Shown here: piece after piece, positions 38,515-50,100 of the stretch
Layout: each line of letters begins with the position of its first letter
Numbering within the stretch: the first letter of the stretch is position 1
Assembly: GCA_028456385.1 (NCBI GenBank)
Contig: JALNQF010000002.1
Coordinates: forward strand, 558,001 to 622,000
Reading direction: 5' to 3'
Source of the DNA: Ophiosphaerella korrae
Lineage: Eukaryota > Ascomycota > Dothideomycetes > Pleosporales > Phaeosphaeriaceae
DNA: 64,000 bases
Program-made: the position numbers and the translations under genes
The notes under the pieces: model-generated
The model's database searches: none
The model's input: the letters and a program-made list of their open reading frames with translations, nothing else
Told to the model about the DNA's origin: nothing

Positions 38515-39661
38515 TCAATCAATCATAATCACCTCTGGCCCACCCCGAGACCGCTTTCTGGTTTTCGCACTGACAATCGTGGGATCGCCATCGCCCACTT
38601 CATCTGCCATGGCTGCATGCTCGCGCTTGACAAGCCGTACATGCCCATCCTCTTGCTTTACTATTTGATCCTGTCCCAGCTTCAAGCTAGTCAGTGAACT
38701 ACATGTTGGGCATGGCAAACCGGACTTACCTTTGTACCATCTCGAGATCTTCCTGCTTGAGCAGAGGCCGTTTTATTGACAGCCCTTTGTTCGGGTGGTA
38801 CTGGCTGCGTCTCACCGCTATCTTCGAGGACCCGTAGCGCAGTTAAGGAAGCTACGGAAGATTAGTTGGAAGGAGTGTAACAATAACTAAGATTTGGACT
38901 CACCATGTGACCGATACTTGAAATGAAACATTACGAATGGCTCACGGTCCACATAATCGTATCGCAAACGAGGTGTACGAACGTTGATCTTTCGCGGCTC
39001 GCCCAGACTGCGTTGCATAGTCAGTTATATGAAGCTATGGATCAAGTCAGTCTAACGCACGTAGCTTGATGTGATCGAGCATCTCCCTTCAACGCTTTCT
39101 CCGGGATGGCACCCATGGCCGGTAGATTGACGTCTTTCTTGCCCGAGCGGAAGTGTTCTGACTTTCGGAGATTTGTGATGAATCTGAAGTCTGCTTTGAT
39201 GCTCCCTTTCGACTCAAGGTCTTTTTTGAGTTCTGCAACGCTCGAATAATCATCGCTTTCTTCAACTTGTAGGTATTAGGAGACAAGTACTAGCCAACAA
39301 ACTACTCAACTGCCATACCTATATTCAGTGCAGTGAAATAGTAGTCCTGATGATACCACTGGCCCTCTTTTTGGTGGCTTATGCCACGCTTGGAGTGCCC
39401 TCTCGCTTGGTACAACTCTTCAGGTGCAAATGTGAGTACGCGTTTTCGCTCACCATCGATACGCACTTGAATCTCAACACCATGATGAGTAGGAAATGGC
39501 GGAGAGAACGTGAATTTCACCTCGAATCTCTTGCCTGATGCCGCTTGGACGTACTTCGTGATCGAATTGCACTTAGCCTGATCGTCGTCGAATTCTTGCA
39601 AGGGTCGTCTGTCGACGATGATTTCAACTCTTAGCCCAGGATAGTCTTCGGATATAGCCAT
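38515..39661 (-). CDS. DUF7918-family protein, copy 2
   Basis: Five exons on the minus strand: 39661-39319, 39265-39061, 39007-38904, 38851-38730, 38679-38515 (312 aa). The N-terminus MAISEDYPGLRVEIIVDRRPLQEFDDD..ITKYVQAASGKRFEVKFTF is the DUF7918 pattern. Exon 2 reads VEESDDYSSVAELKKDLESK and VNLPAMGAIPEKALKGDARSHQAT, and the frame then continues LGEPRKINVRTPRLRYDYVDREPFVMFHFKYRS. The tail has KTRKRSRGGPEVIMID, a probable nuclear-type basic cluster next to the usual EVI end motif. Exon order and phases match copy 1, supporting tandem duplication; the two copies share only modest sequence identity. Function unknown. Confidence 0.87.
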
Positions 39662-40453
39662 TGTGAGTCTATAGATTGTTTACTGGGGTGACGGGGCGTT
39701 CTTCCTAGGGAATAGCCTTGCGTGGAATACCAACCAGACTGGCGCTATCTCGACAAGGTTTGGTTGTCTGAAGTGTGCTTGATGCCGAGTAGCCGATAGG
39801 TAACGCAGTCGTTGGAAAGGCACAAGCTCGACCCGGGTCACCCCACCACTCGGGCCACCCACCTAATTTGACAAATCTCTCCTCTATCCATCTACCATGA
39901 CGCCCACAAAACGTGCCTAATCACCTTAAAAAGAAGAGAGAGAGTACTTCTTGCAGCCTAAGCTATACAAACTCATCGTATAAAAAGCTAGCGTCGCGCT
40001 GCGACGCTCTACAATGTCTCTCGTAGAACAATTTAGCGCTAGCTTGCAGGGTGTTAGTCTATGTGCGACGCCTACCTTAGATTTTAAAAGCTATTACTAT
40101 CTAAAGAGCAGTCCTTTGTAGATTAGATCTTAGACCTTAATTAACGTAGCTTTCTACCTTAGGTTATTAACGTACGTTGTATAGCTAACGTTCTCCTCTC
40201 TATACGTAGATAGGGTTTGTAAATGGGTTATCCGTGCGCACTACGCACGGATAACCCATTTACAAACCCTAATCTTAGCTTATTAAAGGCTATAAGTTAG
40301 CTATGTACTTAGCTATAATTTTAGCTTATAAAAATGCTTAGCTAAAAGCTAAAAATTATTGCAGGATATAGAGGAAAGACAAGCATAGACGTTATATAGC
40401 TTCTAGAGGCACGATTTAAGTTAAAGAAGGATAGAGATTGATTAAAGAAGCTG
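39662..40453. other. AT-rich relic region upstream of DUF7918 copy 2
   Basis: No gene. From about 39950 it becomes AT-rich with TTAGCTTA/TAGCTA-like repetition, compatible with a repeat-induced-mutation-decayed element. Contains the hairpin AGCGTCGC/GCGACGCT (39990-40008) and the long palindrome at 40211. Confidence 0.5.
40211..40271. repeat. 28-bp perfect palindrome
   Basis: The left arm 40211-40238 and right arm 40244-40271 are exact reverse complements separated by five bases (CACTA). The outer ends read TAGGGTTTG and CAAACCCTA. It may be a foldback pair of transposon termini. Confidence 0.9.
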
Positions 40454-40848
40454 AGAGGAGCCGTTAAGTAGATGCTCCTTGTAACGAAGGTCCCCAGAAT
40501 ACTTGAGATCCTTGAGGACTCTGGTACTAGTCGGCAGCGGGGCCGATACGCTAGAAATCATGACGTTGTATGTAACGAAGGTTCTTAGAACACTCGAGGC
40601 TCTCGTGAACTCTGGTACGAGTTAGGGGTGGGGCCGATACACCAGAGATCATGACGTTGTATAGTTGTAGTCTAAAGCGGGGCAGATGCGCTACACAGGC
40701 GCATAAAAAGCTCGATACTTGCGAAAGGAGTGAAACAAGTATTATTCTCTCTTAGATACTAGTAGTACCCTCCAATACTATCCGTCATCCCTTCACTATC
40801 TCCTGTAGCCTACGGCAAGTACTATTGTCCTCCAGCTACCCCTTAACA
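40454..40848 (+). repeat. LTR-like repeat, copy 1 (degenerate 5' end, internal tandem duplication)
   Basis: It begins with a degenerate version of TGTTAAGGGGTAGCTGG near 40454 and ends TCCAGCTACCCCTTAACA at 40848, so the ends are TG..CA-like short inverted repeats. A block of about 93 bases starting TGTAACGAAGGT occurs twice in tandem (about 40482 and 40572). The remainder is shared with the next two copies. Confidence 0.7.
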
Positions 40849-41040
40849 TTGTGTAGTAGTAGTCCAAAGCGGGGCTGATGCGCTACACCAGCGCATAAAA
40901 GGCTCTACACTGGCGAACAGAGTAAAGCAAGTATTATTCTCTCTTAGATACTAGTAGTACCCTCCAATACTATTCGTCATCCCTTCACTATCTCCTGTAG
41001 CCTACGGCAAGTACTATTGTCTTCCAGCTACCTCTTAACA
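40849..41040 (+). repeat. LTR-like repeat, copy 2 (5'-truncated)
   Basis: A direct copy of the last 190 or so bases of copy 1, from GTAGTCCAAAGCGGGGC to CTACCTCTTAACA, at roughly 95 percent identity by eye. No internal coding region lies between the copies. Confidence 0.75.
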
Positions 41041-41323
41041 CTGGAAAACAATAGTACTTACCGTAGGCCACAGGAGATAGTGAAGGGATGACGGATAGTA
41101 TTGGAGGGTACTACTAGTATCTAAGAGAGAATAATACTTGCTTTACCCTTTTCGCAAGTGTAGAGCTATTTATGCGCCTGTGTAGCGCATCTGCCCCGCT
41201 TTGGACTACAACTATACAACATCATGATTTCTGGTGTATCGGCCCCACCCCCAACTCGCACCAGAGTTCACAAGAGTCTCGAGTGTTCTGAGAACCTTCG
41301 TTACATCCAGCTACCCCTTAACA
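41041..41323 (-). repeat. LTR-like repeat, copy 3 (inverted)
   Basis: Read on the minus strand it starts TGTTAAGGGGTAGCTGGATG at 41323, contains one unit of the TGTAACGAAGG block, and runs to GTACTATTGTTTTCCAG at 41041. It meets copy 2 head to head, forming a large inverted repeat. The intact TGTTAAGG start suggests a solo LTR of a decayed retrotransposon. Confidence 0.72.
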
Positions 41324-42076
41324 GTCCTGAGTGCGCCAACGTGCACTACTAACTTGTAGCAAGTGTTATATACTTGGCCACAACAAGCGCCAATGCAAAT
41401 CAATCTAATCTATCTACTTCTTGAATTCTAGCTGCTTTGAGTGTGTGGTTGTGGCGCAATTGATTAGATAGATTAGTTAGGTTGGGTGGGGTGGCCCGGG
41501 TCGTGAGTAAGCACGTTAGTGCAATATTGCAAGTCGAAGCATGCAACTGGTGGAGGGCTGTGTGGCCATGCCATTTACGGCATAGCGGGCCTGCCAGACA
41601 GTCACAGTAGGTGGTTGGTTGGTCGCTTCCTAGTTCAACCTTCACCCTTGCTTTCTACTGCACCCCATGAATGACGATCAGCGACACCGAATGATGAAGA
41701 TGTACGCCTTGCGTGAGGACTATCGTATCAACGACCCTAGCAGTTTTAGAGCCGCTGGGTTCCGTGGACTAGTGAGTCGAAAACATAGTTGGTACTACTG
41801 CGCCTCGTCAAATGATTGCAATGTAAACCGTCCATCATTCTAAAGTTCAATATACCAAGAGACGGGTACAAGCACATATGACGTCGCGTATGTAGTACAA
41901 TTCAACGTGGCCTGAGAGTTCTTGCGGTTCATCCGCAACTATCAAAATTGTGGCACGCCCAGCCTCCAATTGGAAACCTTGTGCTACCCACGCTTTAGAG
42001 CCTAGGACTACGTTGCGAGATATATCAAGCCATTGGTCAGTCACTCTTGCTATCACCATCCCGCTCCTATATCGAC
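41324..42076. other. intergenic; one 58-codon short ORF
   Basis: A short frame (41667-41843, MNDDQRHRMMKMYALRED...) lies upstream of the aminopeptidase. It has no known family and may be chance. A GTGAGT inside it could be a splice donor. Nothing else recognised. Confidence 0.4.
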
Positions 42077-43332
42077 ATGCGTTACATGAAATTGGCCATT
42101 CTTCTCGCAGCGACAGCAACAGCGACAGCGACAGTATTGCCAGACTCTTTTCCCCAGGCAAGCAAGGAGATATTTACGATAGAGCTTGCGCCTGGAGAGG
42201 CGCGGCAAGCGACGGAAGCCGAGAAGTTCGCTTTGAAAGATGTAGGTTCATACACGAACTTCTGGAATTCCTCGCGATACTATTCTCACGCATACGCAGC
42301 AAGGGATTAATTTCATTGACATTACATCATGGCCAGATGTACCGAAGTCCTTTAAAAATCGTCTGAGAGTCTCATATCCGACGGAATTGGCTCAAAGAAA
42401 TACCGTCGAGAAGTTGCATGCCGAGTTGAAAGGCACCAACTTGCGGAAGAACCTTAATATGTTCACTAGCTTCATAAATCGTTATTATCAGTCCACCCCA
42501 GGCAACACATCTGCAGATTGGCTGCTTGGCCAGGCATACAGCTATGCGTCTCGGAATACAGAAGCTACAGTCTCCATCTTTCCACATGGCTACCGACAGA
42601 GCTCGATCATCGCCACCATTCCGGGGAAAAGTGCAGCGACTATCGTTGTTGGCGCTCATCTAGACAGCATTAATGGAGCTGCGGGCGAAAACCGAACAAC
42701 TGCAAGGGCGCCTGGGGCTGGTAAGATTATTCCTGAACACAAAAGTGGTCAACTGAGTCGCTGATAAGCGTCCAGATGATAATGGCTCTGGGAGCATGAC
42801 CATTCTTGAAGCTTTTCGAACCCTCTTGCTTAACGACACGATTGCCGGTGGTCAAGCGGAGCAAACTATCGAATTCCACTGGTACGCTGCCGAAGAAGTC
42901 GGTCTTTTGGGCTCCAGTAATATATTCCGGAGCTATGTAGATGAGGATCGCAACATTACTGCCATGTTGAACCAAGATATGACGGGGCATACCGCAGGAT
43001 ATACCGCTCAAAATATGACGCCCAAATTCGGTATCGTTGTCGATAACACAGATGCATCGCTGACAAGCTTCACCCGGCGCATCATTACGGCTTACACAAG
43101 TACCGAAGCTGTGGATACAAAGTGCGGTTATGCCTGCTCTGATCACGCAAGTGCAACAAGAGTTGGGTATCCCTCCGCATTTGTCTTCGAGGGTGAGATG
43201 AAGACCGTGAACGATAATCCATATGTTCATACAACGAACGACACGATGGAGAAACTCGATTTCGACCATATGCTCGAGCATGCTCGACTTGTTGTAGGGT
43301 GGGTGGTAGAGCTTGCATTTGCAGCATTGTGA
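42077..43332 (+). CDS. secreted leucine aminopeptidase, M28 metallopeptidase (LAP1-like)
   Basis: Three exons: 42077-42241, 42300-42720, 42776-43332 (380 aa). A signal peptide (MRYMKLAILLAATATATA) and a propeptide of about 60 residues precede the M28E catalytic domain. Its co-catalytic zinc ligands are visible: His in VVGAHLDS, Asp in the DDNGSGS motif, the Glu pair in YAAEEVGLLGS (catalytic base and ligand), Asp in NQDMTG, and His in YVHTTNDTMEKLDF. CGYACSDH carries the conserved disulfide pair. The enzyme releases N-terminal residues from extracellular peptides after zymogen processing. The start could also be Met4. Length matches fungal LAP1 (about 380-390 aa). Confidence 0.95.
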
Positions 43333-43682
43333 AGCCGATATGACGGCTTCTGATAGATTATGTCATTGATCATTGTGCTTCGGTTCTCTTGAATTCTGCC
43401 CACAGGTGAGTCGGTCGAGTTTGTCGTTATCATTCATTAACAAGTACTTCGTTTATCAAAAGTTCCCTACAAACTTTGAGATGAAACGATCTTCTACTGT
43501 CAAATATTTGAGTCAAAATGTAGCTTCGAAACTCTCAAGACCTCCTGCAAACGATGGGTATGGTGGCGTGAAATAATTCCTCGGCGGTACGTGCTCTGCT
43601 TTGCTAGCGCAGCCGAGGCTGGACTACAACGGTGATTTCATCACGTTTCTCAGCCACATCATCAATTGTTCATCGCAATACT
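43333..43682. other. intergenic between aminopeptidase and TMEM14 genes
   Basis: No feature recognised beyond 3' and 5' untranslated DNA. Confidence 0.5.
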
Positions 43683-44117
43683 ATGGCACAGCATCCGTCA
43701 TTTTCACTTGCAGGCCTATGTAACTCTGCTCCAATCCCTGACCCTTGAAAAAGCGCTAATATGATCTGTATGTAGTGGCTGTCGGAGGAACAGCCGGTTT
43801 CATCCGTACAGGCTCCAAACCTTCGCTCATCGCAGGCCTTGTACTTGGTGCTTCGTATGGATATGCTGGTGAGCTCACATTTTTTAAAAATGGAAAGCCT
43901 GCATTAAGGATTCACCCTAGGCTATCTTATCAAAGAGAACAAAGATTATGGTACTGAGCTTGCGCTCGGCAACAGCGTTGTCCTACTTGGTTCTGCGATC
44001 CCGCGTATCATCAAGACAAGTGGAAGGGCACCTGTTCCAATTGCACTTGGAGTGACAGGATCGCTTGCGACTTATTATTATCAGAAGAAAGTAAGAGAGT
44101 TCAAGTACGGTGTATGA
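43683..44117 (+). CDS. TMEM14/UPF0136-family small membrane protein
   Basis: Three exons: 43683-43719, 43776-43868, 43921-44117 (108 aa). The short protein has three to four hydrophobic segments with the family's Gly-rich pattern: AVGGTAGFIRTGSKPSLIAG, LVLGASYGYAGGYLIKEN, and ELALGNSVVLLGSAIPR; it ends YYYQKKVREFKYGV. TMEM14 relatives sit in mitochondrial or plastid inner membranes and are linked to haem precursor or fatty-acid export in animals and plants; the fungal role is not established. It is recoverable only by joining exons, because exon 1 is 37 nt. Confidence 0.88.
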
Positions 44118-45421
44118 GTTACAGATGTCTTGGAAAGCCTTGGATGAACAACAATACCACCGACTTGATATGAGTTGAGGAATATATTTGGTTTAATTAT
44201 GGATGTCTGATTGTATTCCCTCGATCTGGATTGCATTGCATGTGGCAGGTTATATGATCAGATCTTTCCTGTGCTTCTTACAATTCCCAACGCAAGTTCT
44301 ACTAAATTCTTGAGCGTTTTAGCTCTGCCTTGTGTCTCGTCTTCGTCATGATCTGATGTGGAATATTGTGACTATGAAAAGCGTTCAAATACGGACACCA
44401 TCCGCAAATCTTATTTTCTAGCCTAGAATATATACTGATATCTGTTGAGTGACTGAGGTAGTGCACGGATCGTACAATTTCATGTATTCATAGTGGTTCA
44501 ACGGATGCTTGGAACAGTCTAACTGTTTGTATCTCGAATACGATAAGTCATGATTACACAACTTAATTGTCAGACAACACGATATTTTGTACGTAGACTT
44601 GAAAAGCAACCAGAACGCGCCCACCTCGCTAGGAAACTCAAGAATACAATTCTGCCTGCCACTTATTGCATTTTAAGGAACCAGTTTCGTATATTGCCCA
44701 TGTCATAGATTTCACAACGGGTGGGCTCTTTCAGTGCACGCGCATTGGAGACTTCCACGCGGTTGCTAGCTTTCAATGGATAGATCCTGTACTCGCAGAA
44801 TAAGATTTAGAGTTCAGTAGTTTATAGAAAGTTAGCGAATTCATTGGTGACTTTAGGGCGAATGGCGATTGCCTTCGTTCATACACTGAAAAATATGCGG
44901 GCGGGCTCTAGGTCACTCTCAATGGCCCAATCTAGCCTTGGGGAAATCGAAATTTTAATATGAAGAATTCAATGAATATGGGAATTAAAAAGAAAGAACT
45001 TAGATTTATACTTCCTGATAGCGAACAAAAGCATTACATTAGGTTATGGGTCCCGAGGTTTTGTTGTACAACAAGTCTACCGCCGCCAGCATGCGGGGTT
45101 GAACTAAAGCTTGGAAGGAATCTTGATTGCGTTACCCTCAGCGGGCGCAACAAATACACATATTCTGCGCCCTGGAACTTGACCTGTAAGCATCTGAGAT
45201 ATGCGGTGTAAGAATCCTGCGAGTGACAGTGTCGTCTGACCTTTCATTGACCAATGCGGAATGATTTCCGGTCACGGCGGCACAGAAAAGTGGGCCCAAA
45301 GCAAGCTCTTTTCTCCCCCCCCGAATTTCCAAATGTTCAGACAAGTACTGAAATATATCTTGTTCGCTTCAATCACGTTGACTACCGGCTGATAATCATA
45401 TTTCACTTGGCTAAACGAGTC
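44118..45421. other. 1.3-kb AT-rich intergenic region
   Basis: No supportable coding or RNA gene on either strand. The final 150 bases form the leader of the transporter gene and include a run of nine C (near 45315). Confidence 0.5.
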
Positions 45422-46648
45422 ATGGCCTATCAAACTGTCAATACAGATGAGGACCATGAGGATGAGCAACCGCCTAAAGAAGGCCTCTTGCAATCAATAT
45501 GGAATAACAACAAAGGAGCATGTCTGATATTATTAGCAGAGCTAGCGGGTGCTTCTATGGATGCGATGGCAAGATACCTGCAGCAAGGAGATACAAAATT
45601 TCATCCTTTTCAGGTATGGCATCTGCCCACTTGATGGTAATCCATGAATACTTATTGATTTGACCAGGTAATTGTGGCACGCATGGGCATCACCTTCATC
45701 TTGAGCAGCGCCTATATGTGGTGGACTAATGTTCCTGATCTACCATTTGGTGCTCGAAGCGTGAGGGTATGGTTGATACTACGTGCTCTATTTGGTTTTG
45801 GTGGACTCTATTGCCTCTACTGTAAGTCAAAACATCATTGCTCTTTCTGTGTACGATCTTAATAGTGAAATATAGACTCCGTCCATTACCTCCCGTTGGC
45901 AGAAGCCACTGTCTTCCGATTCTTGGTTCCTATCGCTACAGCATGGCTATGTTCTGTTTTTCTTGGCCAAACCTTTACTCGAAAAGAACTTCTTGCAGGT
46001 ATCGTGGCTTTGATTGGAGTCGTTATTATCGCCCACCCGCCATGGCTATTTGGTGACGTGAACGACGAAATTCATCCCAAAAAGCCTAATGGCATCGACA
46101 AAGTTACGCCCTTACAGCGCTTCATTGCGATTGTAGTATCGATTGTGGGAGTCGCAGGCGCATCTGGAGCATATACCATGATCCGCGTAATTGGAGATCG
46201 AGCACACGCGCTCATGTCCGTCAACTATTTCGCGTTGTTTGCGACGATTTGCTCTACTATTGCGCTTCTTGTTATCCCAGGCATTGGCTTCCAGAATCCG
46301 CAATCCTCTCTGGAATGGATCCTGTTAATCGCGATGGGCTTCTTTGGTTTCGCTTTACAATTTCTTTTGACCGCAGGACTTCAGCTCGACCGAAGCAGCA
46401 AAGCAACAAGTATGTTGTATATACAAGTTATCTTTGCCCTGGCTTTTGATTGGGGTATCTGGGGAGTAATTCCAGGGGTGTGGAGTCTGTTTGGTGGCAC
46501 AATCGTCATATGTAGCACGCTTTGGAGTGCACTTCAGAAGCCGCATACCAAGGTTGAAAAGAAGACTAAGCCAGACGAAGAGAGTGCACTCTTGGGCGAA
46601 TCGGTTGAGGGAAATGATAATAGAAGAAGTGCAGGTGTTAGTGCTTGA
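45422..46648 (+). CDS. EamA/DMT-superfamily transporter (SLC35G-like)
   Basis: Three exons: 45422-45613, 45668-45821, 45876-46648 (372 aa). About ten transmembrane helices lie in two EamA halves. Half 1 includes KGACLILLAELAGASMDAMARYLQ, the conserved arginine in VIVARMGITFILS, and LPLAEATVFRFLVPIATAWL. Half 2 begins at QRFIAIVVSIVGVAGASGAYTMIRVIG and ends at VWSLFGGTIVICSTLW. The N- and C-tails are acidic and cytosolic. Family members exchange small metabolites or nucleotide sugars; this SLC35G-like group has no assigned substrate. Splicing restores the reading across a split Tyr codon. Confidence 0.92.
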
Positions 46649-47101
46649 TTATTGTTTAGATGGTCACAACAAGGGAATGACTCCCGTCCAGCATTGTCAC
46701 CGGTCTTAGGAGTTTTACTATGCGGCATAAGTGATTGACGGAGTTAGTGTATTAGCATCCTTCTTGACTTACCAGGGTTGGACTGAACACTACGAGCGTA
46801 CTTGTTATATTCAAAGGCCAGGCAATAGACTACTTCAGGTATGATAACCGATTTATAATCGGAATATCTGAAACCTTTTTTTGGATAACTAGAAGCAAAG
46901 CAGGAGTAAGTGGAAAGATTTAGTTTGATGATAGTATTCCATTGCTGTTCGTGCAAGCATCAGCATTTCTCTAACGTGACTTATTCATCACGCCACAATT
47001 ATTTTTGGTACTTTTAGTGAGAGAATGCAAGCCCAGAATCACGTTATATGATGAACAGTGTCCATTTATGCTATGGGAGCTAGTAAAAGCCTAATACATG
47101 C
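46649..47101. other. convergent intergenic region
   Basis: 3' ends of the transporter (plus) and the giant gene (minus). No feature recognised. Confidence 0.5.
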
Positions 47102-50100
47102 TTATTCAAAGTCAACCTCTTCCAGTCTCATGCCGCTAAGGATCTTTCCTAAGTGTGTCTTCTCAAGGCCTTCGCCCTCGCGTCTGATCTTCATCAAGAA
47201 ACTGCGAAGAAAGAGGACTGGCGAGCTTTTCAAGCCCCATTTGCCTATTGGCGGGTGGATGAAGCCGTCAGGAGAGACATGTTGATCTTGCTTGGGCTGC
47301 GACCGCAGAAGTCCCAGAAAGTCGCAAATCTCACAGTACTCCTCAAAGGAACGCAGGTAGAGGCTACCAGCAAAGAGATTTAACTGACAGGTCGTACTGC
47401 GGGAGATTTGATCGGCGTGAAACTCATGGCCAATATTGTACAGCTCTAACTTGTCCAGTGGCGCATAGCTGATGTTAGTTCTTGGCGAGAAAAGATGCAA
47501 AGTTACCTTTGCATTCTTCATAATGTCGTCCCAAAGTGTGTTGGCTTCAAACGGGCTGACGATGATGAGTTCCCTGCTGTTGTCTAATCGATGGCTGTTT
47601 GGCACAGATATGATATACTGGACGGGTCTCTGATACGAATCGGAGACGAATGGTTCTTTCGGGAAGAAGCGAGAGAGTTTTACTGTGCGCATAAAGTCCA
47701 CGGTTACAAGCAGGTCGGCCGGGAAATTCTTGACTGGATAGAGTTTTGCTGCACTTGTCAAGGCTAGTGCTTCGAACGCCGGTTTGAAAGCGTGGCTCCA
47801 TTTATTATACTGGCCCGTACGTACTAGGCGTTGAAGGTCGGGGTGAACATGGTGTGTTTCCGCGGGTAAGCCGAAAGGCAGTTCAACTTGCTTTTCTTCT
47901 TCAATCTCTGGAGCTAGCTCTCGCTCCTGTTCTTCGCTCAGCGCGGCAGCTCCGAAACCCATAGCGCCGAACGCTTGACAACGCTCAATGATCTTGACAA
48001 TGTTCGGGTTCGCCATATTCCAACCCTTACAGAAATTGCCGCCGCTGCCTGCTTGAGTTTGTGGCCTGTAGCGTACGTCAAGGCTATGAGCTTCATCCTC
48101 TAGAAACACCTGTGCTTGTCCTCGGGTATTTGCGCTTTCACGAAGGATGTCCTTGGTTCGTTCATATCTCTCGCCTTGAACAGCCCATAGTGGCATGCTT
48201 CTTCTCAGATCCTCCCATGTTTCTCCGATAGACCAGGATAGAACATCTTCAACTTCGATTTGATCACCAGGATATTTGCAAGTTCGCTCGCAGATCTTTC
48301 TCCAGATCTCTTCAGGCGTAATGAAGACAACTGACTGACCGAAACCGAGTTTTCTCATCCGCATGCAACCTTCTCAAGAGTTAGTTATTGTATGAGCACG
48401 GATTACGGGATTATTTGTCTTAAATACCTTGCGTCAGTTTGTCTTTTGTTAAAGCCTGCCCTAAAGTTACTCCAGCCCTATAGTTGCGCGGTAGCTTCAA
48501 GTCCGTCCCTCTGGTATGAGCCTCATCGAGATATACTAGACACACGTCAAGCTGCTTAGCGAATGGCGAGGTTTGAAAGGATTCGATGCGTCCTGTGCGA
48601 TCTAGAACTGACAGCTCTTCGTTTTCGAAATATACAACAGCTTGAATAAGCTCTTGGCACATTCCCAACCATGTTTTGGCAACCTGACGGTTGCTCTGCT
48701 CAAGAATTGAGGCACCACAATCAAGGAGGACTCTTACTTCGGGCTCTAATCTGACTACTACTGAGAGAATGTGCTCCGCGTCGGTCCCACCTTTACGGCT
48801 AGGCAGAAGTTCGACAGCATTCTCGTCTTGCAACAAATACTGTAGAACCAAGGCATTTGTATGGTTTTGGCTTGGGAGGTCAAGATGCTGGACTGATAGA
48901 GGTAACAGATGTAATGTATCGTTTGTTCCACTGAAGCCTGTTAAAGGGTTATTCTTAGTCGCACCAATATCCCAGCCTGAAGCGCTAAGTTTCTGGGGAA
49001 ACTCTTTCATAGCTTTTGGAAAGACTAGAAACGCCAAGTAATAGTCAATTGCTTTTGTTGAATAGCGGAGATGTGGAAAGATCTTGTTCAGGCATTGATG
49101 ATGGTCTTTGATCGAGACACCAGATAGTTGTCGAAATGCAGCTGGTAGATCTGGTGATGCTGTACTGACCCATTCATCATACTGCATAGCAGACTGGTCT
49201 GAATTCCGTAGATGCGTAAAGCTATCGAGAAGTTGCTCATCTGTGAGGCCACCATAATAGTAGGAAAGCAACGAGAGAAGAATGACTACATCTGGATGCG
49301 AAAATTCCGATCGCGGACTGGGGCTATCTTTGTTTCTGAATGGTACTGCAAGTTGTGTCTTGGGAACTCGACTTGGATCTAGACCGAAGTTGACGCGCCA
49401 TCGCTTTGTGCTTAAAACAAAACGTAGAACGCCGCCAGCGATAAGACCTCGGACTAGCAAAAGTGGGGCCGCGGTAGTGTTGGAACAGAATCTGCTTTGT
49501 TCTACTGCTTGCACATCTGAGGTACTGGGAGTGCTTTCAGTGATGTATTTTAACAATGCCATCTGAATATGTGGTGGCTGAGAGCTAGTTGGTAATCCAA
49601 TAACCCCAAATTCTACGACGTGTTTCGCGATCAACATGAAGAGTTTATCGGCTGCATCACTGCGAAGAAGCCTGATTCTTGGGAATCTTCCATGATGATT
49701 GCTCTGAAGCTCGATGGAATCGGGGTGAACTTCCTTGACTTGAGCCGCGAATCTTGGAATCAGCCCAACAATTGTCTGGATGAGGAGCCATCTTTCTGGA
49801 GCGAACTCGATTAATCGCTGTGAGCCCATTGTATAGATTAACTCAAATTTAACCGAGAAGTTCTCATCGGACTCATCAACAATGTCACGGGATACACTCT
49901 CAATAAACTGCTGTGTTCCCAGGAGCGATGGAGCACAATTTTGTCCAGCTAAGATAGACTCTACAGTCAGGAGCTTGAAAGATAAAATGTGTTCAGGCTG
50001 AACCAGCATCACACCCCGGTTAGTTATGCACTCCTCGTATATTTCGCGGATAAGAGTGGCATCAGATGCACTTGGTCGGACCGCCCGAGAGATCGGCATG

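Noticed and set aside
39089..39286. 65-codon minus-strand frame rich in Ser/Lys
   Set aside because: The true frame of this exon, shown by splice phase and the AIPEKALKGDARSHQ motif, is a different one belonging to DUF7918 copy 2.
40211..40271. Interstitial telomere
   Set aside because: Only one TAGGG at each outer end; no tandem TTAGGG array.
40454..41323. Possible CRISPR-like repeat array
   Set aside because: Repeats are long, few, of mixed orientation and in a eukaryotic genome; LTR-like ends explain them.
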